A stretch of DNA of 64,000 nt, taken from positions 41,361 through 105,360 of the forward strand of contig CACKRM010000002.1 of the NCBI GenBank assembly GCA_902602655.1. The letters run 5' to 3'. Below are positions 8,906 to 17,468 of the stretch, piece by piece (positions within the stretch are counted from its first letter, which is position 1; the number at the start of each line of letters is the position of its first letter). The notes under the pieces are model-generated. The model ran no database searches, was not told where the DNA came from, and was given only the letters and a program-made list of their open reading frames with translations. Both the position numbers and the translations under genes were made by a program. Source of the DNA: an uncultured Pelagibacteraceae bacterium. Its GTDB lineage: Bacteria; Pseudomonadota; Alphaproteobacteria; Pelagibacterales; Pelagibacteraceae.

Positions 8906-9673
8906 ATGTACTTAAAAAAATACAATTTAAAAAATAAAGTTGCAGTGATCACTGGCGCTGGAAAAGGATTGGGCAAAGCTTGTGCTATAGCATTTGCAGA
9001 AGCAGGCTCTAATATAGTTATTATAAGCAGAACTCAAAAAGATTTAAATCAAGTTTCTAAAATAGTTAAAAAGCTTAAAGTTAAATGCAAAAGTTACGTG
9101 TGTGATCTCACAGACTACAAGCAAACTGAGTTTATAGTAAACAAAATTCCAAAGATAGATATTTTAGTAAATAATGCAGGAACAAATTTTCCTGAACATT
9201 TTACAAAAGTGAAAAGATCAAACATGGAATATATGGTCAAGATTAATAACGTTGCTGCCTTCAATTTTGCTCAACTTTGCACACTCAAAATGCTAAAAGC
9301 AAAAAATAGAAAAAAAATAGGTGGAGCTATCATAAATATGTCCTCACAAATGGGACATGTTGGTGGTCCAATTAGAAGTGTTTACAATATGAACAAACAT
9401 GGTTTGGAAGGACTTACAAAAGGTATGGCTATTGATTTAGCTAAATATAATATCAGGGTTAATTCTGTTTGCCCAACTTTTGTCGTCACACCACTGACTT
9501 CAAAGTTTTTAAAAAATAAGTCTTTTAAAAAAGAAACTTTAAACAATATTCCCCTTGGCAGGTTTGCAGAAATGTCGGAAATTGCCTCTACTGTTGTATT
9601 TCTTGCATCAGATGCTGCTTCTATGATAACAGGTACTTCATTATTGGTTGATGGTGGATGGACAGCAAAATAA
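8906..9673 (+). CDS. Short-chain dehydrogenase (second SDR of the sulfonate island)
   Basis: This 255-residue classical SDR contains TGAGKGLG (residues 18-25), NNAG near 93, a serine in INMSSQMGHVG, and YNMNKHG as the YxxxK active-site pair, ending with LLVDGGWTAK. It is in the plus-strand operon with the GMC oxidoreductase and TerC. The last 16 bases overlap the M23 peptidase gene. Given the other SDR next to the HpsN-like gene, these two could be the HpsO/HpsP pair that inverts S-DHPS to R-DHPS. It could equally be a gluconate-5-dehydrogenase-like enzyme, which SDRs of this form are often called. Confidence 0.82.
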   Translation: MYLKKYNLKNKVAVITGAGKGLGKACAIAFAEAGSNIVIISRTQKDLNQVSKIVKKLKVKCKSYVCDLTDYKQTEFIVNKIPKIDILVNNAGTNFPEHFTKVKRSNMEYMVKINNVAAFNFAQLCTLKMLKAKNRKKIGGAIINMSSQMGHVGGPIRSVYNMNKHGLEGLTKGMAIDLAKYNIRVNSVCPTFVVTPLTSKFLKNKSFKKETLNNIPLGRFAEMSEIASTVVFLASDAASMITGTSLLVDGGWTAK

Positions 9674-10464
9674 TAAAAATAATATTAATTTATTTTTTTC
9701 TTTTTTCAAATACTTCAGGAACTGAATTTAAAGGTAAATTTGAACAAGGTTCATTTATTTTAGGTAAAACTGAACCAGGTTCAAAAGTATTTGTTGATAA
9801 CAGAGTGGTAAGAGTCTCTCAAGGTGGCTTTTTTGTATTTGGTTTAGACCGGGATCGAAAGAATGATATTTTAATAAGAATCATTAAAGATAAAAATATT
9901 AAAGTTATTGAAAAAAAAGTTTTTAAAAGAAAATATAAGATTCAAAGAATAGATGGTCTGCCAGAAAAAAAAGTTACTCCACCAAAAGAAGTTTATGATC
10001 GGATAAAGAGAGAAAATAAACTAATTGGAGATGCAAGGTCAATAAATAGTAATTTGTCATTTTTTAAAAAAAAATTTATTAAACCAATAGATAATGCAAT
10101 TGTAACTGGAGTTTATGGAAGTCAAAGAATATTGAATGGAAAACCGAAGTGGCCTCACTATGGAATTGACTTCGCGGCTAAAGAAGGGACTAAAATAAAA
10201 GCAATGTTAGACGGAACAGTTACCATGGTTGAGCCTGATTTATTTTATACTGGTGGCACTTTAATATTCGATCATGGTCATGGAATTTCAACATTATATA
10301 TGCACATGAAAGATATCTACGTTAAAAAAGGTCAAAAAGTAAAACAAGGAGAAATAATTGGAACAGTTGGTTCAACTGGAAGATCTACTGGACCTCATTT
10401 GGACGTTAGACTTAATTGGTTTGACGTAAGATTAGATCCTGCAACAGTTTTGAACTTAAATTGA
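9658..10464 (+). CDS. M23-family (LytM) peptidase-like protein with altered zinc motif
   Basis: This 268-residue exported protein starts with a hydrophobic signal segment (ILIYFFLFSNTSG). Residues 25-100 look like a beta-rich domain, and residues 140-265 are a LytM/M23 domain. The first zinc motif HxxxD is present as HYGID near residue 167, and the middle histidine is present in LYMHM. The usual final HLH is HLD (H247-L-D249), so one canonical zinc histidine is replaced by aspartate. M23 enzymes cut peptide cross-links in peptidoglycan, or act as divisome activators when degenerate. The ATG overlaps the SDR stop region, indicating coupling, but a link to sulfonates is unlikely. Confidence 0.85.
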   Translation: MDSKIIKIILIYFFLFSNTSGTEFKGKFEQGSFILGKTEPGSKVFVDNRVVRVSQGGFFVFGLDRDRKNDILIRIIKDKNIKVIEKKVFKRKYKIQRIDGLPEKKVTPPKEVYDRIKRENKLIGDARSINSNLSFFKKKFIKPIDNAIVTGVYGSQRILNGKPKWPHYGIDFAAKEGTKIKAMLDGTVTMVEPDLFYTGGTLIFDHGHGISTLYMHMKDIYVKKGQKVKQGEIIGTVGSTGRSTGPHLDVRLNWFDVRLDPATVLNLN

Positions 10465-10481
10465 TTTTGATTATTTTATAA

Positions 10482-11372
10482 CTACTTGTAATAGAGAAAT
10501 GAAAAATTACCTAATTTTAAACCTATTGTAAAAAAATTTGGAAAATTAATTTTTTTTTTAAAAACAGCCATTATTAGATGTTTTAATAAAAATCCAAAAT
10601 TAAAAAAATTAACTGTTTTTTTTATAAATTTTTTATTACATTTTAATTTTAAGAATGCTTTATTAATGGTTGTTGGATTGAATAGATGTGGGTGTTGTAA
10701 ACGATAAGCAGGCCATCTATTTCCTAAAATCTTTGCCATCACAGATTTTTCATCATGAACTACACCATATATAAAACCTCCTTTTTTCAATTTATTTTTC
10801 AATATTTTTAAAAATCTTAAAAAATTAGGAACATGATCAAAAACATGAATTGCTACTATCAGATCAAATTTTTCATTTTTAGGAACTTTTTTTATATCGT
10901 TGTAAACTTTATTTGTTAAGGACTTAAGTTTTTTATGCATTCTTTTATTGGGCTCAACTACAATAGACTTTACTTTTGGATTAGTTTTTTTTACCAAGCT
11001 TAAAAAATTACCGTTATCAGCCCCTATTTCCAAAAATTTTAAATCTTTTTTTTTATATAATATATCTTTAAGTTGATTTAGATATCCGTTTTTTGTTTTA
11101 ATATCATTTTGAACATCTTCACCTGAATGAACATTGTCACTCATATCAGAATAAAGATGTTTTAACATTTTTTCTTTTAAAAAAATTTTATTAGTTAAAA
11201 GACCACATTGGCATCTATGATAAGGAAAAAAAATTCTCTCACTCTGAAAAATAGTCCATAATTTTTTTCTAATTTTTAAAGACTTTAATGGATCTATATC
11301 TGGTTTTATAATAGCTTCGTTTTTAATATTTGATTTACAAATTGGGCAGTTTTGAATTTTAAAATCTTTCAT
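10482..11372 (-). CDS. Class I SAM-dependent methyltransferase with N-terminal Cys-rich motif
   Basis: This 296-residue protein begins with CPICKSN (residues 9-15) and has a second cysteine pair in HRCQCGLLTNK, an arrangement like the small zinc-binding domain in front of C-methyltransferases of sugar biosynthesis. The SAM-binding strand is FLEIGADNGNFLSLV, followed by VVEPNK and LIVAIHVFDHVPN. The C-terminal part is lysine-rich and hydrophobic. Related proteins methylate nucleotide sugars or other metabolites. It lies between the convergent M23 gene and xsc and is transcribed downstream of xsc after a 31-base gap. Its substrate is unknown. Confidence 0.75.
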   Translation of the reverse strand: MKDFKIQNCPICKSNIKNEAIIKPDIDPLKSLKIRKKLWTIFQSERIFFPYHRCQCGLLTNKIFLKEKMLKHLYSDMSDNVHSGEDVQNDIKTKNGYLNQLKDILYKKKDLKFLEIGADNGNFLSLVKKTNPKVKSIVVEPNKRMHKKLKSLTNKVYNDIKKVPKNEKFDLIVAIHVFDHVPNFLRFLKILKNKLKKGGFIYGVVHDEKSVMAKILGNRWPAYRLQHPHLFNPTTINKAFLKLKCNKKFIKKTVNFFNFGFLLKHLIMAVFKKKINFPNFFTIGLKLGNFSFLYYK

Positions 11373-11403
11373 TATTTACAGGTAGAATATTTCCTTAAAT
11401 AAA

Positions 11404-13185
11404 TTAGTTTAAGCCTTTTTGAGGCTTCATATCCTCTTTTTTAATTCCTGCAACAGATACAGGTTTTTTCATTGCATCTCTTCTAAAAGGTTCGCCTAGT
11501 TCTTGGTTAAGAATAACTTCTATAAATGTGGTAATGCCTTTTTTTTGATCCTCACAAGATTTTTTAATTGCTTTTGTTGTTTCTTCCATAGTTTTGACTG
11601 TAACACCCTTTAAACCACATGCATCAGCTACTTTTGCGTAACTTAACTTTGGATCAAGTTCAGTTCCTACAAAGTTATCATCGAACCATAAAATTGAATT
11701 TCTTTTTTCAGCTCCCCATTGATAGTTTCTAAATATCACCATAGTTATTGCTGGCCATTCCTCTCTAGCACATGAGCTCATCTCATTCATGCTTATTCCA
11801 AACGCCCCATCTCCTGCAAAACCGATTACTGGTGTTTTTGGGCAACCAATTTTTGCACCTAGAATTGCTGGAAAACCATAACCACATGGCCCAAATAATC
11901 CTGGAGCAAGATATTTTCTTCCTTTCTCAAAAGTTGGATAGGCATTACCTATTGCACAGTTATTTCCTATGTCACTTGACATGATTACATCCTCAGGCAT
12001 TCCAGCTTGAATAGCTCTCCAAGCTTGTCTTGGTGATAATCGATCTTTATCTCGTTCCCTTGCTTCTTTATTCCAAACTGTTCCTGGATCATCTTCTTCG
12101 TGATCTAAGCTTGCAAGCATTTGTAGCCATGCAGATTTAGTTTGATGAATTAAATCTTTCCTTTTTTGTCTGTCTTTATCTCCAGCGTTTTTTGATAATT
12201 TTGATAAAAGTTGCTGGGATACTAATTTTGCATCACCGCAAATCCCTACAGTAACTTTTTTTGTTAAACCTATTCTATCAGAATTTAATTCTACTTGGAT
12301 TATGTTTGCTTTTTTTGGCCAGTAATCAATACCATAACCTGGTAAAGTTGAGAATGGATTTAGTCTTGTTCCTAAAGCTAAAACTACATCAGCTTTTGAA
12401 ATTAATTCCATTGCAGCTTTAGAACCATTGTAGCCTAAAGGTCCAACAGCCAAAGGATGGCTTCCTGGAAAACTATCATTATGTTGATATCCTGAGCAAA
12501 CTGGAGCATCTAATTTTTCAGCAAGTTTTTTACAATCTTCTATAGCGTCTCCAATCACAACTCCTGCTCCAGAAAGTATTACTGGAAATTTAGAGTCTGA
12601 CAATAGTTTTGCGGCTTTTTCAATTGCTGAACTACCACCTGCTTGTCTTTCAAGTCTGATAATCGGTGGAATTTCTATTTCAACAACTTGCGTCCAATAA
12701 TCTCTTGGAACGTTAATCTGTGCTGGGGCTGAACCTCTAATAGCTTTTTCAATAACTCGATTTAAAACTTCTGCAATTCTACTTGGGTCTCTAACTTCTT
12801 CTTGGTAACAAACCATATCTTTAAACAAATTCATCTGTTCTACTTCTTGAAATCCACCTTGTCCCATAGTCTTGTTTGCTGCCTGTGGAGTAACTAATAA
12901 AAGAGGAGTGTGGTTCCAGTAAGCTGTTTTTATTGGTGTGACTAATCCAGTTATGCCTGGTCCATTTTGTGCAATAACCATTGACATTTTTCCGGTTGCT
13001 CTTGTATATCCATCTGCAATTAAACCGCCATTCGTCTCATGGGCAACATCCCAAAAAGTAATTCCGGCTTTAGGAAATAAGTCAGAAATTGGCATGAAAG
13101 CTGAGCCTATAATTCCAAAAGCATGTTCTATACCATGCCTTTGAAGCACCTTAATAAAAGCTTCTTCTGTTGTCATTTTTCCCAT
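11404..13185 (-). CDS. xsc: Sulfoacetaldehyde acetyltransferase (Xsc)
   Basis: Xsc is a thiamine-diphosphate enzyme that converts sulfoacetaldehyde and phosphate to acetyl phosphate and sulfite. This 593-residue protein closely matches the family: it opens MTTEEAFIKVLQRHGIEHAF, has the TPP-activating glutamate E50 in WDVAHETNGG, the segment GQGGFQEVEQMNLFKDMV, and the TPP/Mg motif GDGAFGISMNEMSSCAREEW with the matching asparagine in FRNYQWG. Length is normal. It is the shared endpoint of taurine, isethionate and some sulfolactate routes. It is divergent from suyAB with a 74-base gap, which suggests coordinated control. No tauABC or Tpa/TauXY gene is in the window, so the source of sulfoacetaldehyde may be the GMC enzyme. 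Confidence 0.95.
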   Translation of the reverse strand: MGKMTTEEAFIKVLQRHGIEHAFGIIGSAFMPISDLFPKAGITFWDVAHETNGGLIADGYTRATGKMSMVIAQNGPGITGLVTPIKTAYWNHTPLLLVTPQAANKTMGQGGFQEVEQMNLFKDMVCYQEEVRDPSRIAEVLNRVIEKAIRGSAPAQINVPRDYWTQVVEIEIPPIIRLERQAGGSSAIEKAAKLLSDSKFPVILSGAGVVIGDAIEDCKKLAEKLDAPVCSGYQHNDSFPGSHPLAVGPLGYNGSKAAMELISKADVVLALGTRLNPFSTLPGYGIDYWPKKANIIQVELNSDRIGLTKKVTVGICGDAKLVSQQLLSKLSKNAGDKDRQKRKDLIHQTKSAWLQMLASLDHEEDDPGTVWNKEARERDKDRLSPRQAWRAIQAGMPEDVIMSSDIGNNCAIGNAYPTFEKGRKYLAPGLFGPCGYGFPAILGAKIGCPKTPVIGFAGDGAFGISMNEMSSCAREEWPAITMVIFRNYQWGAEKRNSILWFDDNFVGTELDPKLSYAKVADACGLKGVTVKTMEETTKAIKKSCEDQKKGITTFIEVILNQELGEPFRRDAMKKPVSVAGIKKEDMKPQKGLN

Positions 13186-13259
13186 AAAAATTTCCTTAAT
13201 TTTTTTTCTTATCTACCTTCCAATATATCAAAATTTAGTCTATATCCATTAAATACTTT
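13186..13259. promoter_or_regulatory. Divergent promoter region, xsc / suyAB
   Basis: Only 74 bases separate the start codons of xsc (minus) and suyA (plus). The gap is AT-rich and must serve both C-S-bond-cleaving pathways, so it is the place to look for a common regulator site. I see no clear inverted-repeat operator in it. Confidence 0.5.
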
Positions 13260-13547
13260 ATGTCACAGCCTGATCTAATAATACACGATGAAAAGGATAA
13301 TGTTGGTGTCGTAGTTATTGAATCCACAAAAAAAGGTCAAGAATGTAGCGCTTGGATAATGGAAAATGATAAAACAATCAAAGTTAACTCAACAAATGAA
13401 GTTCCTTTAGGGCACAAAATTGCATTAAAAGATCTTAAAGAAGGTGATACAATTTTAAAATATGGTCACGATATCGGCAAAGTCGTTAAATCAATTAAAA
13501 AAGGTGAACATGTTCATGTTCATAATGTAAAAACAAAGAAATGGTAA
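13260..13547 (+). CDS. suyA: (2R)-sulfolactate sulfo-lyase, alpha (small) subunit
   Basis: This 95-residue protein is the small SAF-domain subunit of sulfolactate sulfo-lyase, equal to the N-terminal part of UxaA/altronate-dehydratase-type enzymes. Family-typical segments are VPLGHKIALKDLKEGD, ILKYGHDIGKV and the C-terminal GEHVHVHNVKTKKW, which is nearly diagnostic for this protein family. With SuyB it splits (R)-sulfolactate into pyruvate and sulfite. The two genes are 4 bases apart. UxaA small subunits look similar, but the partner SuyB decides the call. Confidence 0.9.
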   Translation: MSQPDLIIHDEKDNVGVVVIESTKKGQECSAWIMENDKTIKVNSTNEVPLGHKIALKDLKEGDTILKYGHDIGKVVKSIKKGEHVHVHNVKTKKW

Positions 13548-13551
13548 TTAG

Positions 13552-14718
13552 ATGGAAATCCCAAAAAGTTTTTTAGGTTATAGAAGAGAGAATGGCAGAG
13601 CAGGAACGAGAAACCACGTCATCATTCTTCCGGTTGATGATATTTCAAATGCTTGCGCTGAAGCAGTGGCAAATAATATTAAAGGGACTATTGCACTACC
13701 TCACTCATATGGAAGATTACAATTTGGAGCAGATCTAGAACTACATTTTAGAACAATGATAGGAACTGGGAAAAATCCAAATGTGGCGGCAGTAATAGTC
13801 ATTGGGATAGAGCCTAAGTGGACAAAAAGAATTGTTGATGAAATAGCAAAAACTGGAAAACCCGTAGAAGGTTTTCATATTGAAAGAACGGGTGATATTG
13901 GAACAATTATGAAAGCATCTAAAAAAGCTCAAGAATTTTCTCAATGGGCTTCAGAGAAACAAAGGGAAGAATGCCCATTAAGTGATTTATGGATTTCAGT
14001 TAAATGTGGAGAATCTGACACTACTTCTGGATTAGCTTCAAATCCGACAGTTGGAAATTTGATGGAAAAATTAGAACCATTTGGTGTTCATTTATGTTTT
14101 GGAGAAACTTCAGAACTGACAGGTGCAGAGACGGTTTGTGCTGCTCGAGGGGCTACTCCAGAAGCAAAAGAAAAATTTATGAAAACATGGAGTTCTTACA
14201 ACGACTTTATTTTAAAAGAAGCGACAGATGATCTTTCCGAAAGTCAACCTACTGCTGGAAATATTGCTGGTGGTTTAACCACTATAGAAGAAAAGGCTTT
14301 TGGAAATTTTCAAAAGATTGGTAATTTAAAGTTTATTGATGTCCTGGAACCTGCTGAAGAGCCAAAAAAAGGTAAAGGGTTATACTTTATGGACACTTCG
14401 TCCGCAGCTGCTGAATGTGTTACTTTACAAGCGGCTGGTGGATTCAATATACATTTATTTCCAACTGGACAAGGAAATATTATTGGAAACCCTATTGAAC
14501 CTGTAGTTAAACTTACGGCCAATCCTCTAACTGCAAGATTAATGAAAGAACATGTAGACTGTGATGTTTCAAAAATTTTATCTAGGGAAATGAATTTATC
14601 ACAAGCTGGTGATGAATTGATTAAAACAATGTTAAGGGTGGCAAATGGTAGACTTACTTGTGCTGAAGCCTTAGGTCATAAAGAATTTGTTATGACAAAA
14701 CTTTATAGAAGTGCTTAA
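13552..14718 (+). CDS. suyB: (2R)-sulfolactate sulfo-lyase, beta (large) subunit
   Basis: This 388-residue protein is the large catalytic subunit of sulfolactate sulfo-lyase (UxaA/GarD-like superfamily). Strong matches to the family are [20 protein letters not shown] at the N-terminus, [49 protein letters not shown] and [19 protein letters not shown]. The enzyme releases sulfite from (R)-sulfolactate, leaving pyruvate. It completes the DHPS pathway after the HpsN-like dehydrogenase. It converges tail-to-tail with the 116-residue gene, with just one base between the stop codons. Altronate or galactarate dehydratase is unlikely because the split-subunit layout and sequence are Suy-like. Confidence 0.93.
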   Translation: MEIPKSFLGYRRENGRAGTRNHVIILPVDDISNACAEAVANNIKGTIALPHSYGRLQFGADLELHFRTMIGTGKNPNVAAVIVIGIEPKWTKRIVDEIAKTGKPVEGFHIERTGDIGTIMKASKKAQEFSQWASEKQREECPLSDLWISVKCGESDTTSGLASNPTVGNLMEKLEPFGVHLCFGETSELTGAETVCAARGATPEAKEKFMKTWSSYNDFILKEATDDLSESQPTAGNIAGGLTTIEEKAFGNFQKIGNLKFIDVLEPAEEPKKGKGLYFMDTSSAAAECVTLQAAGGFNIHLFPTGQGNIIGNPIEPVVKLTANPLTARLMKEHVDCDVSKILSREMNLSQAGDELIKTMLRVANGRLTCAEALGHKEFVMTKLYRSA

Positions 14719-14719
14719 C

Positions 14720-15070
14720 TTAGAAAATTGTAGCGCCAAAAACTTTTACTTTATCGTCTTCAACACCCAAAACTAAGCGACCTAAGTATTCACCAGGAAA
14801 TTTATCACTAAATTGTTTATAGAGAACAGTAACATGTAAGTTTCTTCTCAAACACCCAAGAACTTCTTTTTTGTCGGACAAGCTTGTAATTAATTTATTA
14901 TTTGCCCATTGTTTACCAAGTTCAACTTCATTTGCTCCGTATAACATCTCTGAAGAAAAATCTCTCGTGAATCCACCATAGTCTTTTATATTTGATGATT
15001 TTACCAAATTTTCCCATATTGGATTTGCGATTTCTATGATTTCTTTATCTGACTTCTCAAGAAGCTCCAT
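14720..15070 (-). CDS. Uncharacterised protein linked to aprA, 116 aa
   Basis: This small soluble protein follows aprA by 14 bases on the same strand and is probably cotranscribed with aprBA. It has no signal peptide and no membrane segment. The N-terminal half is helical (MELLEKSDKEIIEIANPIWENLVKSS begins it in part), and the C-terminal half looks like beta strands (YLGRLVLGVEDDKVKVFGATIF in part). A single cysteine occurs in EVLGCLRRNLHV. I do not recognise the family. Position suggests an accessory role in sulfite/APS metabolism, but this is only guilt by association. Confidence 0.7.
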   Translation of the reverse strand: MELLEKSDKEIIEIANPIWENLVKSSNIKDYGGFTRDFSSEMLYGANEVELGKQWANNKLITSLSDKKEVLGCLRRNLHVTVLYKQFSDKFPGEYLGRLVLGVEDDKVKVFGATIF

Positions 15071-15084
15071 TAATAAATCTTATC

Positions 15085-16944
15085 TTAAGAAACCTTCTTT
15101 TTCTGTTTGTCGTCCACTATGTGATAAACGGGCATTTTTTCCATCGTAAATTTACCAGTATTAGGATCTCTTCTTGAAACAGTTAAACAATGCCAGTTTT
15201 TATCATCAAGTTTCAGTTTGTCTCCACGATAATAGTATCCTGGCCATCTAGTTTCTTCTCTAAATAAAGTGTGCTCTGTAACACATTGGGAAGTTAAAGC
15301 CCTGTGTTTTAGCTCCCATGCTCTCATTAATTGGTGGTAATCTTCTGCGCCAACATGTTCTAAGTCTTCCTGTAACCAGTCTAAAAGTTCTAAGCCTTTT
15401 TTAAGTAAGTTGTCATTAGTCATATAATTTGCTGTTATACCTCCGACGTATTCATCCATAATTTTTTGTAAACGCTGTAAGCCTTGTATAGGAGAAATAT
15501 AACTTGGTGAAACTGTTCCGCCAGTTATCTCATTTCTGCCAACGGTGTAATTTTCTAGAGGTTTATAAATAATTTTTTTTAATTTTTCACATTGGTCATC
15601 GCTTACTTTAATGTTTTTAGCTTTTTGATCTTCAATGTATTTTACCGCTGCTTTAGCCGCTAGTCGCCCTTCTGTAAAAGAGCCAGATGAAAATTTGTGA
15701 GCGCTACCACCAACTGTATCGCCTGCTCCAAACAAACCTTCTACAGTTGTCATTCTATTGTACCCCCAAAAGTATTCAGGGGGAGAAATATCCTCAGGAC
15801 CACTAACCCATGCTCCTGAGCATGTTGCGTGTGATCCCATAACATAAGGTTCAGAAGTTGTTAGCTCAGGATTAGTATATTTTGGATCAATGTTTTGTGA
15901 TGCCCAAACCACCGCTTGACCCACTGTCATTCCTAAAAAATTTTCCCAACCAACTGTCTCTAAATGTGGATCTTGGAAAGCTTCTTTTGTAACCATATGT
16001 ATTGGTCCTCCGCCAGCCATTACTTCTTGGATAAAAGCATGATTTCTTAGACATGTTGGGACAGGATGATGGTCAATATACTCTCCAACCAATTTTTTTG
16101 TTTGATCATACCATTTTTTTTCATAATTCTCGCCATTGGCATTTTGTGTATAAGTTTTTAAATGTAAAAAATAAGCTCCAACAGGACCGTAACCATCTTT
16201 AAATCTACACAAAACTATTCTATTTTCCATTTGAGTCATTTTAGCGCCAACTGCTATTGGTAATGCGTACGCTGAACCATTGCTCCAGGGAGCATACCAA
16301 GTTCTGCCCATTCCTTCTCCAACTGATCTTGGTTTAAAAATATGTGATGCACCACCAGCAGCTACTATAACAGTTTTAGCTCTAAAAACGTGATAATCCC
16401 CTGTACGCATATTAAAACCTACTGCTCCACCTACTCTATTATCTTTTTCTTCGTCCATTAATAAATGCGTGATCATAATTCTATTATAAATTTTATCTGC
16501 AGATTTTTTTGCAGCCTCAGCAACAATTGGTTTGTAACTTTCGCCATGTATCATGATTTGCCACTTTCCTTCTCTTTGATACCTTCCAGTTTTAGGATTC
16601 TTCATCATTGGCAAACCCCATTCATCAAACATGTGAACTGTTGAGTCTACATGTCTTGCCATGTCATAACCTAAATCTTCTCTCACTAATCCCATTAAGT
16701 CGTTTCTAGCGTAAAGAACATGATCTTCCGGTTGGTTTTCATTCCATTGCATACCCATATAGCAATTTATTGCATAAAGTCCTTGGGCTACTGCACCACT
16801 TCTATCTATATTAGCTTTTTCTACACAGATAATTTTTAAATCTCTTCCCCAATGCCTTGCTTCAAAAGTCGCTCCAGTTCCTGCCATACCTCCTCCTACA
16901 ACGAGAATATCGCAGTCTTCAAGATGAGTTTTGTTTTTTGCCAT
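15085..16944 (-). CDS. aprA: Adenylylsulfate (APS) reductase, alpha subunit
   Basis: AprA is the FAD-containing catalytic subunit that interconverts APS and sulfite plus AMP. This 619-residue protein has the FAD-binding DILVVGGGMAGTGATFEARH at residues 13-32, VEKANIDRSGAVAQG, and AprA-typical motifs including YAPWSNGSAYALP, RNHAFIQEVMAGGGPIHM and TTVEGLFGAGDTVGGSAHKF. Aerobic heterotrophs of the SAR11 type cannot respire sulfate, so here the enzyme most likely runs toward APS and removes sulfite made by Xsc and SuyAB. Its ATG overlaps the aprB stop by one base. No ATP sulfurylase (sat) gene is in the window, so the last step to sulfate must be encoded elsewhere or be replaced. Confidence 0.95.
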   Translation of the reverse strand: MAKNKTHLEDCDILVVGGGMAGTGATFEARHWGRDLKIICVEKANIDRSGAVAQGLYAINCYMGMQWNENQPEDHVLYARNDLMGLVREDLGYDMARHVDSTVHMFDEWGLPMMKNPKTGRYQREGKWQIMIHGESYKPIVAEAAKKSADKIYNRIMITHLLMDEEKDNRVGGAVGFNMRTGDYHVFRAKTVIVAAGGASHIFKPRSVGEGMGRTWYAPWSNGSAYALPIAVGAKMTQMENRIVLCRFKDGYGPVGAYFLHLKTYTQNANGENYEKKWYDQTKKLVGEYIDHHPVPTCLRNHAFIQEVMAGGGPIHMVTKEAFQDPHLETVGWENFLGMTVGQAVVWASQNIDPKYTNPELTTSEPYVMGSHATCSGAWVSGPEDISPPEYFWGYNRMTTVEGLFGAGDTVGGSAHKFSSGSFTEGRLAAKAAVKYIEDQKAKNIKVSDDQCEKLKKIIYKPLENYTVGRNEITGGTVSPSYISPIQGLQRLQKIMDEYVGGITANYMTNDNLLKKGLELLDWLQEDLEHVGAEDYHQLMRAWELKHRALTSQCVTEHTLFREETRWPGYYYRGDKLKLDDKNWHCLTVSRRDPNTGKFTMEKMPVYHIVDDKQKKKVS

Positions 16945-17414
16945 TAGTAATAAACTCCCTTTTTAAAAGAGTTTTTATCTAATGTAGGTAGGTCTTTTTT
17001 TGTATTTAAACCATTAGGCTCTGAATAAAGTATTTGAGAATTTATTTCCCCTTGATTTGGTTTATCAGCCTCAGAAAGTTTTGGTATATATTTTCCCCAA
17101 GGTTTAGTTGTAATCGGTGAAACAAAATCTTTTTCGGTACCATTTCTAAATTTTATTTTCCAAGAAATTGTTCCTTTTTCCTCTTCTCTTCTAACTCTTA
17201 CGCTGTGGCCCATAGGTGCGAAGTCAGCATAACCTCTTACATCGATAGCATGATTAGGACATGCTTTTACACACGAATAGCATTCCCAACAAAAATTTGG
17301 CTCAATATTTTTTGCTCGACGGATAGTTTCGTCAATGTGCATTATATCTGATGGACATATATCAACACAATGGCCACATCCATCACAACGAGTCATATAA
17401 ACATAAGTAGACAT
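16944..17414 (-). CDS. aprB: Adenylylsulfate (APS) reductase, beta (iron-sulfur) subunit
   Basis: AprB carries the two [4Fe-4S] clusters that move electrons to or from AprA. The 156-residue protein has both cysteine sets near the N-terminus: CDGCGHCVDICPSD (residues 10-23) and CWECYSCVKACPNHAID (about 42-58). The rest matches the beta-rich segment and long C-terminal tail of AprB that wraps AprA. It is the gene before aprA in transcription order and overlaps it by one base. A 54-base gap separates it from the membrane protein gene upstream. Confidence 0.95.
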   Translation of the reverse strand: MSTYVYMTRCDGCGHCVDICPSDIMHIDETIRRAKNIEPNFCWECYSCVKACPNHAIDVRGYADFAPMGHSVRVRREEEKGTISWKIKFRNGTEKDFVSPITTKPWGKYIPKLSEADKPNQGEINSQILYSEPNGLNTKKDLPTLDKNSFKKGVYY

Positions 17415-17468
17415 AATTTATTTTTTCCTTTTTTTTTTGTCATCAGTTTAGTTTTATTCATAGTAATT

